From the NCBI RefSeq assembly GCF_025558485.1, contig NZ_CP102930.1, positions 1,178,001-1,242,000 on the forward strand: DNA of 64,000 bases. The letters are read 5' to 3'. Positions 44,163 to 51,883 of this stretch are shown piece by piece. The notes under the pieces were generated by a model that was not told the DNA's origin, made no database searches, and saw only the letters and a list, made by a program, of their open reading frames with translations. The position numbers and the translations under genes are program-made. The number at the start of each line of letters is the position of its first letter. Position 1 is the stretch's first letter. The stretch is from Bdellovibrio bacteriovorus. Its GTDB lineage: Bacteria > Bdellovibrionota > Bdellovibrionia > Bdellovibrionales > Bdellovibrionaceae.

Positions 44163-44918
44163 ATGAGCATCATCAGCCTGCAAGACGTCACAGTGAACTT
44201 TGAGGACCATACGGTTTTGAAGTCGATCCAGCTCGAAATCCCGGCCGGGGAATCCTTCGTCATTGTGGGTCCCAGCGGGCAGGGGAAAACAACCTTGCTG
44301 AAGGTCATGGCAGGCCTGGTAACCCCTCAGAATGGCAAAGTTTTTGTTGAACAGAAGGAGTGGATAACGCTAAGCAGAAAAGAGCGTTTATCCGTGCTTA
44401 AAAAGGTCGGCATTTTGTTCCAAAAAAATGCCCTGTTCGATTCTTTGACCTGTGTTCAGAACATCAGCTTTCCGCTTCGTGAAACCACCGAGCTTTCGGA
44501 CTGGGAAATAACAAAGAAAGCAGAGTATTTCTTGGATGCGGTCGGTATTCCCCATGCACGCGATCTGTACCCCGATGAAATCAGCGGTGGAATGCAAAAA
44601 CGCCTGGGTATTGCCCGAGCACTTGCTCTAGATCCGGAGATCATTTTTTACGATGATCCAACAGCAGGGCTTGACCCGATCACGTCACGAAAAATTATTG
44701 AACTTATCTTGAAACTTAAGCGGGAAAAAGGATCGACAATTGTTGCGATCACCAATGATATGAATCGTGCGTTTCAAATGGCGGATCGTATCGGCATGGT
44801 TGTCGATCAAGAGCTTGTCATTACTGGAAATCCAGAGCAGACAAAGAATCACGCCGATCCTCGTGTACATCAGTTTGTCAGAGGCCTGCTGCAAGGTCCG
44901 CTGACAGCCACACCCTGA
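44163..44918 (+). CDS. MlaF-like ABC ATPase A, with degenerate catalytic site
   Basis: 251 residues. Walker A GPSGQGKTT (36-44), signature SGGMQ (141-145) intact, and the Mla-type ending of helices. The Walker B is YDDP with Asp165 where catalytic Glu is expected, and the switch His is Asn198 (ITNDM). So this ATPase likely has poor hydrolysis itself, yet supplies a good signature motif to a partner. The next ATPase shows the opposite. It is the first gene of the Mla cluster and is divergent from mdh. Ribosome-binding site weak (GGACCGGAA). Confidence 0.85.
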   Translation: MSIISLQDVTVNFEDHTVLKSIQLEIPAGESFVIVGPSGQGKTTLLKVMAGLVTPQNGKVFVEQKEWITLSRKERLSVLKKVGILFQKNALFDSLTCVQNISFPLRETTELSDWEITKKAEYFLDAVGIPHARDLYPDEISGGMQKRLGIARALALDPEIIFYDDPTAGLDPITSRKIIELILKLKREKGSTIVAITNDMNRAFQMADRIGMVVDQELVITGNPEQTKNHADPRVHQFVRGLLQGPLTATP

Positions 44919-44970
44919 TTATTTCTGAAAATTCAGAAACTGGACGTTGTCAGCGAGCTCACATTGCCGG

Positions 44971-45000
44971 TTGACCCGTGATCTCGGGCCCAACTAACAT
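44971..45000 (+). promoter_or_regulatory. Candidate sigma70-like promoter before ATPase B
   Basis: TTGACC (44971-44976), 18-base spacer, TAACAT (44995-45000). The expected start site, about 7 bases on, coincides with the GTG start at 45007, so the transcript would be leaderless. ATPase B has no ribosome-binding site, which agrees. Confidence 0.45.
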
Positions 45001-45006
45001 AGCTAA

Positions 45007-45738
45007 GTGATTGAGTTCAAAAACCTCGTGAAAAGATTCGGTACAAGGACAGTGCTCAACGGATTAAATCTGCAAATCCGCGAGGGTGAAATTATCTTTA
45101 TTCTGGGGACATCCGGGACAGGAAAATCTGTTCTGCTTAAAAACCTTGTCGGTCTTCTGACTCCGGACGAAGGCGAAATCTGGATCGACAACGAAGAGGT
45201 TTCCAAATTTTCTGAAGAGCAATATCTTCCCATTCGCAAAAAGTGCGGCATGGTCTTTCAGCATCCGGCGTTGTTTGATTCATTGAGCGTCTATGAAAAC
45301 GTGGCCTTCGGGCTTCGTCGTCACTATCAGCTTTCTGAAGAAGTCATTCATGCGAAAGTAACCAAGGCACTAAGTCTGGTGAATCTGCACGGTGTTGAAA
45401 GAAAGCGTCCCGCACAAATTTCTTACGGAATGCAAAAGCGGGTCAGCCTGGCGCGAACAGTGGCCTTAGAACCACGCATTCTGCTTTTTGATGAACCCAC
45501 GACAGGTCTTGATCCGGTCACCACAACGGCGGTGAATCAGTTGATTCTGGATTTGTCGCGTGAGTTGAAAACCACTTCCTTGGTGGTCAGCCATGATATG
45601 AATTGCGCCTTGGCGATCGCGGACCGCATTGTGGTTCTGGATAAAGGCTCGATTGTGGCTTTGGGAACGCCCGATGATCTTAAAAAATCAGAGCACCCTC
45701 TGGTAAAAGACTTTTTGGCAGAGGTGCTGGAAGCATGA
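45007..45738 (+). CDS. MlaF-like ABC ATPase B, with degenerate signature motif
   Basis: 243 residues from a GTG start with no ribosome-binding site. Walker A GTSGTGKS (34-41), Walker B FDEP with Glu163 and switch His196 (VSHDM) are intact, but the signature reads SYGMQ (139-143): the first Gly is Tyr. Paired with ATPase A this predicts one working and one degenerate ATP site. It overlaps permease A by 4 bases (ATGA). Symbol withheld because MlaF is normally a homodimer. Confidence 0.88.
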   Translation: MIEFKNLVKRFGTRTVLNGLNLQIREGEIIFILGTSGTGKSVLLKNLVGLLTPDEGEIWIDNEEVSKFSEEQYLPIRKKCGMVFQHPALFDSLSVYENVAFGLRRHYQLSEEVIHAKVTKALSLVNLHGVERKRPAQISYGMQKRVSLARTVALEPRILLFDEPTTGLDPVTTTAVNQLILDLSRELKTTSLVVSHDMNCALAIADRIVVLDKGSIVALGTPDDLKKSEHPLVKDFLAEVLEA

Positions 45739-46514
45739 CAACAGTAATATCTCTTTTGGATCAGATGGGTGGAACGTTGATGTTCCTGCAAAAGATCCTG
45801 CGCACCATTTTCTTTAAAAAGCTAAAAACCCACGAAATCTTTGAACAGATCTGGAAAGTCACGGTGGATAGCTTTCCCACCACGGCGATGGCGGGCTTTT
45901 TTGTGGGCGCGATCATGACAGTCCAGTTTGGATTGCAGCTTAAAGAGTTCGGCGCCTTGGGGTATCTGGGCGCTTTGGCCACCAGCGGAACCTTCCGCGA
46001 AATTGGTCCGTTGTTAATTGCCTTCATGCTCAGTGGAAAAGTGGGCGCGTTCACGTCTGCGGAACTGGGCACCATGAAAGTGACTGAACAAATTGATGCT
46101 GTTCGCTGTCTGGGAGCTGATCCTTTGCAGGAAATCATCGTGCCGCGTTTTATCGGCATCATCGTGGCCAGCTTCTTCCTATTGGCAGCGGGTTTGGCGA
46201 TGTCTGTTTTTGGTGGCATTCTGATGGGCGAACTGTTTGCCGGGGTTAATTACGAGGAATATCTGCGTCACGTTCCTTTGATCGTCAGTCCGATTTCCAT
46301 TCTTACCGGCTTGGTCAAATGCGGAACATTTGCATTGGTTTTGGCGACGATTTGCACTTATCAGGGCTATACCACTTTCGGAGGGGCCAAAGGTGTCGGC
46401 CGTTCTGTTGTGACAACAGCTGTGACCACGATGATTTGTATTGTCGTGATGGACTGGATGACCAGCTTTATTGGTGACATTCTTCTGACTATAATTCGGG
46501 GGTACAGACCATGA
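45735..46514 (+). CDS. MlaE-like permease A
   Basis: 259 residues, five or six membrane helices. MlaE/YrbE hallmarks: FREIGPLLIAFMLSGKVGAF and the coupling-loop stretch MKVTEQIDAVRCLGADP followed by IVPRF. Coupled on both sides by 4-base ATGA overlaps. It differs clearly from permease B in the N-terminus, so a heterodimer is possible. Forms the inner-membrane part of a lipid transporter. Confidence 0.88.
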   Translation: MTTVISLLDQMGGTLMFLQKILRTIFFKKLKTHEIFEQIWKVTVDSFPTTAMAGFFVGAIMTVQFGLQLKEFGALGYLGALATSGTFREIGPLLIAFMLSGKVGAFTSAELGTMKVTEQIDAVRCLGADPLQEIIVPRFIGIIVASFFLLAAGLAMSVFGGILMGELFAGVNYEEYLRHVPLIVSPISILTGLVKCGTFALVLATICTYQGYTTFGGAKGVGRSVVTTAVTTMICIVVMDWMTSFIGDILLTIIRGYRP

Positions 46515-47230
46515 TCGCCCTGATTGCAGAAACCCTGACGGGCCTGTTTACTCCGCCATTTCGTCGCAAGGAGTTTTTCCAGCAGCTTTATTTTGTCGGC
46601 AATAAAAGCCTTGTGATCGTAGTCTTCTGCGTGTGTTTTGCCGCCGTTGTGACCATTTTGGAATCCTCTTTCCATATGAAAATGGTCATTCAAAATGACT
46701 CTATGGTGCCGGGTTTTGCGGCTTTGCTGATCTTGCGTGAATTGGGGGCCATCGTCAGCGCCCTGTTGCTAAGTTCCCGCGTGGGTGCAGGATATGCATC
46801 TGAAGTTGGTTCCATGCAAATCACTGAACAGATTGATGCCCTTAAAATGCTGGGAATTGATCCGGTCAACTATCTGGTTGTTCCGCGTTTTTTGGCCTGC
46901 GTTTTGGGTGGCATGATGATCACCATTGTTGCCAATATGGCTTGTATTTTCTCAGCCATGGCGGTGAGTCAGCTTTATCTGGGATATACGCCATCCATGT
47001 TCCTGACTTCCATGCAAAGATTCGTGGATTTCAAGGATCTGATTTTTGCGATGATCAAAGGTGCCTGCTTTGGCGGAGTGATTCCTCTTGTGGCCTGCTA
47101 TTTCGGATTCCGTTGTCAGCAGGGGGCGGAAGGTGTCGGCCGAGCCACGACAAATACGGTGGTCGTGTCTTCTATTGCCATCATTGTGATTGATTTCATT
47201 TTATCCTATACTTTTAGTTATCTTTATTAG
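46511..47230 (+). CDS. MlaE-like permease B
   Basis: 239 residues. Same family marks: ILRELGAIVSALLLSSRVGAG, MQITEQIDALKMLGIDP and VVPRF. Between-gene overlap with permease A is ATGA. It is shorter at the N-terminus. The pair of permeases matches the pair of ATPases. It is followed after 8 bases by the MlaD gene. Confidence 0.88.
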   Translation: MIALIAETLTGLFTPPFRRKEFFQQLYFVGNKSLVIVVFCVCFAAVVTILESSFHMKMVIQNDSMVPGFAALLILRELGAIVSALLLSSRVGAGYASEVGSMQITEQIDALKMLGIDPVNYLVVPRFLACVLGGMMITIVANMACIFSAMAVSQLYLGYTPSMFLTSMQRFVDFKDLIFAMIKGACFGGVIPLVACYFGFRCQQGAEGVGRATTNTVVVSSIAIIVIDFILSYTFSYLY

Positions 47231-47238
47231 GGGAACGT

Positions 47239-48084
47239 ATGAAGGTTGAAACCAAGGTCGGTTTGTTGGCTCTCGTCTCGGTGGTATTGATCGTGATCTT
47301 TGCCTATTTCATGGGATTTGTTTCGCCGTTCTCCAACGCCAAAGAACTTAATGTCATGTACAACTATGCCGGTGGTATCGAGGAAGGTTCCCCGGTTCGT
47401 GTGATGGGTATTAAAGTGGGCAAAGTGAAATCCATCACATTTGATCCAAGTTACAAATCCGCGGAAGGTGAAGAGGTCAAACTGCGCCTGACCATCACGG
47501 TTGACAAGAAAGCCTGGACCAGTGTCCGGAAAGATTCCAAATTCTTCATCAATCTTGCCGGCGTGATTGGGGAAAAGTTTCTGGAAATCTCTCCGGGTTC
47601 AGTGGATTCCGGCGAATTTTCATCCGGTGACTATGTTCGTGGTGAAGATCCTCCACGTGTGGATCAATTGATCTCTCAAGGTTACGGTTTAGCCGGTAAA
47701 ATCATCGAATTGGTCGAGAAAAATGAAGGTTCCGTGACCAGTATGATTCAGCAACTGAATCAATTGACCACGAACTTCAACAAGACACTGGTGCTTTTGG
47801 ATAAAACCACCAAGAACAAAGAAATGGCAAGATTGCTTGATAATGCGATCAAAATCAGCGATGACGTGGCATATTTGACAGGAAAAATGAGATCGAAGAA
47901 GGCAGAAGAGACTTATGAACTGGTTCATAAGCTTCTTTTCTATTTGACAGGAAAAATGAGATCGAAGAAGGCAGAAGAGACTTATGAACTGGTTCATAAG
48001 CTTCTTTTCAGGCTGGAACCTCTGGATGGTCCGACCATCCGCAAGTTCTTGCAGCAGGAAGGTGTAAAAGCCCGCGTTTTCTAA
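47239..48084 (+). CDS. mlaD: MlaD-like MCE protein with internal tandem duplication
   Basis: 281 residues. One membrane helix (about 7-28), an MCE domain (YAGGIEEGSPVRVMGIKVG at about 51-69), then a helical C-terminus. Residues 212-234 are repeated exactly as 235-257 (starting YLTGKMRSKK), from a 69-bp perfect tandem repeat. The repeat adds 23 residues to the helical tail. MlaD rings pass lipids between membranes. GGGG before ATG is the ribosome-binding site. Confidence 0.9.
   Translation: MKVETKVGLLALVSVVLIVIFAYFMGFVSPFSNAKELNVMYNYAGGIEEGSPVRVMGIKVGKVKSITFDPSYKSAEGEEVKLRLTITVDKKAWTSVRKDSKFFINLAGVIGEKFLEISPGSVDSGEFSSGDYVRGEDPPRVDQLISQGYGLAGKIIELVEKNEGSVTSMIQQLNQLTTNFNKTLVLLDKTTKNKEMARLLDNAIKISDDVAYLTGKMRSKKAEETYELVHKLLFYLTGKMRSKKAEETYELVHKLLFRLEPLDGPTIRKFLQQEGVKARVF
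47872..48009 (+). repeat. Perfect 69-bp tandem duplication inside mlaD
   Basis: Copy 1 is 47872-47940 and copy 2 is 47941-48009, identical at every base. Length is a multiple of 3, so the frame is kept. Identity at the DNA level means the duplication is recent or maintained by recombination. Confidence 0.98.
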
Positions 48085-48109
48085 GATCTCCGCATCAAAG
48101 GGAGGTCCT

Positions 48110-48760
48110 ATGTTAAAAATATCTATCCGCAAAGCGGCTCTGGCGGCTGTATTCTTCGCGGCGACTCAGGCTCAAGCAGAAGTTTATCTGGGTGCGGACT
48201 CCACATCAATTAACACAAAAGCGCGTTCCATTGAGACTGAATATGTTCAAGGCATGCGCGATGAGCGTCTGGGGAACACCTTCGCGTCCACTCTAACCAT
48301 GCGTGATAAACTAAAAGTTGGCGCAGGTCTGTCTGTCGGTGGAGCCCTGGGAACCTTGGGTTTCAACATGGAATTGAACATTGAAGATGCCGACGGCGCT
48401 TTGGCAGGTTTCGGAACGGGGCATGGTTACAACTCTTTCCAATTGGCTTGGAAGCATGCCTTTGACGGAGACTATCTGGCACCTTATGTGACTGCCGGAT
48501 ATTCCCGCTGGTATAATTCCAACGGAAGTACGTCCGCCGCCAAAGAATCCGGAATTCTGGACCGTGTTTTGACGGCTGAAGAGAAAAGAACCGGCCGTTT
48601 TGGCACGGATTTTGTGAATGCAGCCTTTGGACTTCAATATAATCAGCTTTCAGGCGATTTCCGAGGGGTTTCGATCTTTGGAGAACTGATGGCCATGTAT
48701 GAAGTAAAGAGATCTGTACTGTTGCCCACCGGCGCAATAGGCGCCTTGTACTACTTCTAA
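48110..48760 (+). CDS. Predicted outer-membrane beta-barrel protein
   Basis: 216 residues, signal peptide cleaved after AQA-EVY. Amphipathic strands with aromatic girdles (LGTLGFNMELNIE, YNSFQLAWKHAF, YLAPYVTAGYSRWY, GVSIFGELMAMYEV) and a C-terminal Tyr-Phe, the signal for BamA insertion. GGGAGG precedes the ATG. It is 25 bases after mlaD and may be the outer-membrane end of the lipid system, by context only. Confidence 0.78.
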   Translation: MLKISIRKAALAAVFFAATQAQAEVYLGADSTSINTKARSIETEYVQGMRDERLGNTFASTLTMRDKLKVGAGLSVGGALGTLGFNMELNIEDADGALAGFGTGHGYNSFQLAWKHAFDGDYLAPYVTAGYSRWYNSNGSTSAAKESGILDRVLTAEEKRTGRFGTDFVNAAFGLQYNQLSGDFRGVSIFGELMAMYEVKRSVLLPTGAIGALYYF

Positions 48761-48877
48761 GGCGGTTGGTGAAAAGGGTCCATCCACTTCGTTGTCGGGC
48801 CTTTTACTTCTCTCCGACGTGCTTGGAGCACGCCTCCGTTTCGTAAAAAACCCTCCGCCTCGCGGCTGAACTCTTTT

Positions 48878-48912
48878 GACCAACCTTGATATTCGGGTTG
48901 GTCTTTTTGTTT
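48878..48912 (+). terminator. Terminator of the Mla/OMP cluster
   Basis: GACCAACC (48878-48885) and GGTTGGTC (48896-48903) with a 10-base loop, then TTTTTGTTTTT. It is 118 bases after the outer-membrane protein stop. Confidence 0.8.
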
Positions 48913-49066
48913 TTGGCTATCGCTTTGCGAGTCGCTGGCGCTGCTTGCTTTGCAAGTCGCTTTGTTTGGGGAACTTCTTTTTTCGTTTTAGTTTAGAAGC
49001 GATTGTTAACTTTAGAGAAAAATATCTTTCGACTGGAAAGTGGCTCTGGTGGCGGGTTTCCGGGCA

Positions 49067-49099
49067 TAAAAAAACCCCAGAGTTGCCTCTGGGGTTTAG
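49067..49099 (-). terminator. Terminator of the Lys/Ala-rich peptide gene
   Basis: AAACCCCAGAG (49072-49082) pairs with CTCTGGGGTTT (49087-49097), 11 bp with a 4-base loop; on the minus strand a run of Ts follows. It is 35 bases after the stop at 49132. Confidence 0.92.
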
Positions 49100-49131
49100 T
49101 TTTAGAACTAAAAACTAGTTCCTAAGAAAAA

Positions 49132-49266
49132 CTACTTAGCAGCTTTCTTAGTAGCTTTTTTTGTAGCTTTCTTAGCTACTTTTTTAGTAGCTTTTTTTGC
49201 TACTTTCTTAGTTGTTTTCTTAGCTGCTGCTTTTTTAGTAGCTTTTTTTGCTGCTTTCTTTGCCAT
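49132..49266 (-). CDS. 44-residue Lys/Ala-rich histone-H1-like peptide
   Basis: Translated by hand: MAKKAAKKATKKAAAKKTTK at the start, then more KK-A/T/V units, ending KKAAK, then TAG. It contains only Met, Ala, Lys, Thr and Val. The ATG at 49266 has GGAGGAG 4-8 bases upstream and the terminator follows, so it is a complete small gene. The repeating x-x-K-K pattern is that of H1-like DNA-binding tails (HC1/Hc2, KfrA-like) and closely matches the tail of L21 in this window. Probably nucleoid or RNA associated. Confidence 0.88.
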   Translation of the reverse strand: MAKKAAKKATKKAAAKKTTKKVAKKATKKVAKKATKKATKKAAK

Positions 49267-49413
49267 GTGCTCCTCCTAGGATGCAAACGTTGTTGTTGTT
49301 TCTTAACTTACAAAACTGTACTTGCTTTAAGTTTTCCCAATTCGACCACTGACGTCAACAAAAAATTTACCTTGCATATTTTTTGCGAGCATTCGGCTTC
49401 ATGGAGGTGCCCT

Positions 49414-50154
49414 TTGCTCATCGTTTTTTCGATTTCGCTGTTCGGACATGCGCTCGTTCACCGAATACTTTCATCAGTGGCGCGGGATTTTGCATTCTCT
49501 CAACACTGGGTTCGATCTTTTTCGATCATGAACCTTGTTGTGATCTGCTTTCTCACCGCATGTGTTGCCTCAACACCCACCTTGCTCTGGCTTTTCATCG
49601 GCATTCTTTGGATAACTTTAAAGTTTTTTCCCAAGTTTTTGCGTTTTTTCCTGATTCGACGACTGCAAAGTGCGCTGATTCCGCTGCTTGATTGCGTGAT
49701 TCTGGGTTTGCAAACCGGAAAATCTTTCCGCTCTTCGCTTCATGCGGGCATCGAATCGCAAAGCGGTTGGGTGCGTTTGCAGTTGCTGGAAGTTTTTGAA
49801 TCCCTGCAACACTCCGAAGAAGCCATTGGCGTGGAATCCGCTCTGCTCAAGGGTTTTCAGTCAGAGTTGCGGGATATTGATCGCTCGCAAAACCGCTGTT
49901 TGGATCAGGTGAAGGCGCTTCGGAGGCACTACAAGATGCTCGATGATTTTCGACGTAGGTCCGGACAAGTAAGTCAGCAGATCAAGATGCAGGCGATAAT
50001 TGTCACCGCCCTTTACCTCGCGCTTTTTGTCTTTGTAATTACGCAATTTGGATTTCAAAAACATAAAAGTCTGCTGCTCGGTTCCACAATTGTGTTCGTA
50101 GCGGGCTTATTTTTCATTTTTTATATCGGTCGGAGGATGAAATGGAAGGTGTAG
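49414..50154 (+). CDS. TadB-like T2SSF-domain membrane protein
   Basis: 246 residues from a TTG at 49414 with GGAGG 6 bases upstream; frames starting further upstream carry no such site. Two N-terminal membrane helices, then a cytoplasmic four-helix domain with the GspF/TadB pattern (LDCVILGLQTGKSFRSSLHA, about 88-107), ending with two membrane helices. It is the assembly platform type of type II/IV secretion. No Tad ATPase, secretin or pilin is nearby. It overlaps the next gene by 13 bases. Confidence 0.75.
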   Translation: MLIVFSISLFGHALVHRILSSVARDFAFSQHWVRSFSIMNLVVICFLTACVASTPTLLWLFIGILWITLKFFPKFLRFFLIRRLQSALIPLLDCVILGLQTGKSFRSSLHAGIESQSGWVRLQLLEVFESLQHSEEAIGVESALLKGFQSELRDIDRSQNRCLDQVKALRRHYKMLDDFRRRSGQVSQQIKMQAIIVTALYLALFVFVITQFGFQKHKSLLLGSTIVFVAGLFFIFYIGRRMKWKV

Positions 50155-50579
50155 CACCCCCTTTAAAGCTTTTGTTGGATGTAAAACGTGCGGTGGAGCG
50201 CGGCCAATCTGTGCGGCAGGGAGTTTTAACCTATTTAAAAAACGAAAAAGACGATTTAGCCCCCGTTGTTGCGCAGTGGTTGGCACTTTTGCAACAGGGA
50301 CAGGACACCAAGGCATGCCTGATGCAGCTTTCTTCGCTGTATCGGCGCAGTTTGTTGCAGATTTTGGAGCGCGGACTGCGTGGTGAGGCGGTTTATAACG
50401 TGCTTTTGCAGCTGGAAATAGAGTTGGTGGAGGCATGTCAGGAGGAAATATCAAATAAAGTGGCGCGGTTGCCGTTTATTCTGCTGATTCCTTTATTACT
50501 CTTTCAGTTTCCGGCCTTTCTGATGCTCCTTTTTGGTCCGCTTCTTCAAAATTTTTTTCACTCTTTGGGAGGGGGGTGA
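50142..50579 (+). CDS. TadC-like T2SSF-domain membrane protein (short)
   Basis: 145 residues. A cytoplasmic helical domain (about 1-105; VKRAVERGQSVRQGVL and LEIELVEACQEEISNKVARLP) then a hydrophobic end (about 106-140, PFILLIPLLLFQFPAFLMLLF). It matches the C-terminal half of GspF/TadC, about half usual size. GGAGG before the ATG lies in the previous gene. The pair probably makes one two-chain platform. Confidence 0.7.
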   Translation: MEGVAPPLKLLLDVKRAVERGQSVRQGVLTYLKNEKDDLAPVVAQWLALLQQGQDTKACLMQLSSLYRRSLLQILERGLRGEAVYNVLLQLEIELVEACQEEISNKVARLPFILLIPLLLFQFPAFLMLLFGPLLQNFFHSLGGG

Positions 50580-50606
50580 TAGAGTGCCCTTTGTTGGAGG
50601 ATTCCT

Positions 50607-50816
50607 ATGGCTCAGGCTGACAAAAAGCAAGCTGCCCTTGAAAAACTGGTGGATGAGTTGATGAAAGATCAACCCAGTCGTCAGCTCGTCAAACAGCTCA
50701 CAACAGAGCTTGGAATGCCCTATTCCTTGGACCCCATGACTCAAATCAATACGGTTCTACAGTCCATGAACACAGTCTATCTTCGTTCCAACAGAAGAAG
50801 AGACTTAGAAAGATAG
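50607..50816 (+). CDS. Small conserved-looking hypothetical protein
   Basis: 69 residues, charged and helical (QAALEKLVDELMKDQPSRQL), no signal or membrane helix, ending RSNRRRDLER. GGAGGATT precedes the ATG. It lies 27 bases after the TadC-like gene and 5 bases before the cystathionine beta-synthase gene. Function unknown. Confidence 0.7.
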   Translation: MAQADKKQAALEKLVDELMKDQPSRQLVKQLTTELGMPYSLDPMTQINTVLQSMNTVYLRSNRRRDLER

Positions 50817-50821
50817 TTCTC

Positions 50822-51868
50822 ATGTCACACATTTATAATTCGATTCTGGAAGCGATCGGCAACACCCCGATGGTGCGTTTGAATAGCGTTACCAAGGGCT
50901 CTAAACACACTTTCTTCGCGAAGGTGGAATACTTCAATCCCGGCGGCAGTATTAAAGACCGCGTGGCTGTGGCGATGATCGAGGAAGCTGAAAAGCGCGG
51001 TCAATTAAAGCCCGGCGGCACTATCGTTGAAGCCACCTCTGGAAATACCGGCGTGGGTCTGGCTCTGGCCGCATCTGTAAAAGGTTATAAGTGCATCTTC
51101 GTTATGCCAGAAAAAATGAGCGATGAAAAAAGAGCTATTTTGCGTGCTTACGGCGCCAAAGTTGTCATCACGCCGATGGTGGCCCCGGAAGATCCGCTGA
51201 GCCATTATTCCGTATCAAAAAAGATCGCTGATGAAACGCCGGGCGCATTTTTGGTGAACCAATTCCACAATCCTGACAACCCTGAGCGTCACTATCGCAC
51301 TACAGGTCCAGAAATCTGGAAGCAGATGGATGGAAAAGTGGACATGATCGTGGGTGGAGCTGGCACAGGGGGCACTCTTTCCGGAATTGCCCGCTATCTT
51401 AAAGAAGTAAATCCACAAGTGAAGGCGATTTGTACGGATCCGATCGGAAGCATCCTTTATGATCTGTACTACCATAAAAAGATCGTTGATCCACCGGGCT
51501 CTTATAAAGTGGAGGGTGTCGGTGAGGACATGCTCCCTGACAACGTTCATTTGAATATTTACGATGGCTTTGTGCGTGTTTCCGATCCGGAAGCCTTTGC
51601 AATGACCCGCCGTTTGGTGGCGGAAGAAGGTTTGTTGGTGGGACCATCCAGTGCTTTGGCGTTGGTGGGGGCGATGAAAGCAGCAGAAAAGCTGGAAAAG
51701 CCTTCCAATATCGTGGTGATCTTCCCGGACAGCGGCCGCGCTTACTTAAGCAAAGCCTTCAATGACAAGTGGATGGTTGAAAACGAATTCCTGACTGAAG
51801 CTGATATGAAAAGTGCCTTCAACCGCGTAGTCACTGCGGAAGAGGCTTTGGCAGATCTAAAAAAGTAA
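50822..51868 (+). CDS. Cystathionine beta-synthase (or cysteine synthase)
   Basis: 348 residues, PLP fold II. NSILEAIGNTPMVRL, PLP Lys45 in NPGGSIKDR, phosphate site TSGNTGVG and GAGTGGTLSG, and EGVGEDMLPDN, the form typical of cystathionine beta-synthase. No CBS regulatory domains at the C-terminus. With the gene after it, it would make cysteine from homocysteine and serine via cystathionine. A cysteine synthase role is the alternative. Confidence 0.85.
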   Translation: MSHIYNSILEAIGNTPMVRLNSVTKGSKHTFFAKVEYFNPGGSIKDRVAVAMIEEAEKRGQLKPGGTIVEATSGNTGVGLALAASVKGYKCIFVMPEKMSDEKRAILRAYGAKVVITPMVAPEDPLSHYSVSKKIADETPGAFLVNQFHNPDNPERHYRTTGPEIWKQMDGKVDMIVGGAGTGGTLSGIARYLKEVNPQVKAICTDPIGSILYDLYYHKKIVDPPGSYKVEGVGEDMLPDNVHLNIYDGFVRVSDPEAFAMTRRLVAEEGLLVGPSSALALVGAMKAAEKLEKPSNIVVIFPDSGRAYLSKAFNDKWMVENEFLTEADMKSAFNRVVTAEEALADLKK

Positions 51869-51883
51869 TAAACAGGTGATGAT

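Larger units (their letters stand above)
48761..49131. other. 371-bp gene-free region with repeats and two terminators
   Basis: No credible gene. It holds the terminator of the Mla cluster (48878-48912), an imperfect direct repeat GCTTTGCGAGTCGCT (48922-48936)/GCTTTGCAAGTCGCT (48947-48961), and the terminator of the minus-strand Lys/Ala peptide (49067-49099). The sequence before 48878 is Cys/Pro-codon rich and looks like decayed sequence. Confidence 0.5.

Noticed and set aside
44163..45738. Gene duplication by assembly error for the two ATPases
   Set aside because: The two proteins differ throughout and have different motif changes, so they are separate genes.
48876..49118. An 80-codon frame on the plus strand
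   Set aside because: It runs through two terminator hairpins and has no ribosome-binding site.
49132..49266. Simple repeat or CRISPR-like array
   Set aside because: The periodic AGC/TTT pattern is explained by a coding KK-A/T sequence with start, stop and ribosome-binding site.
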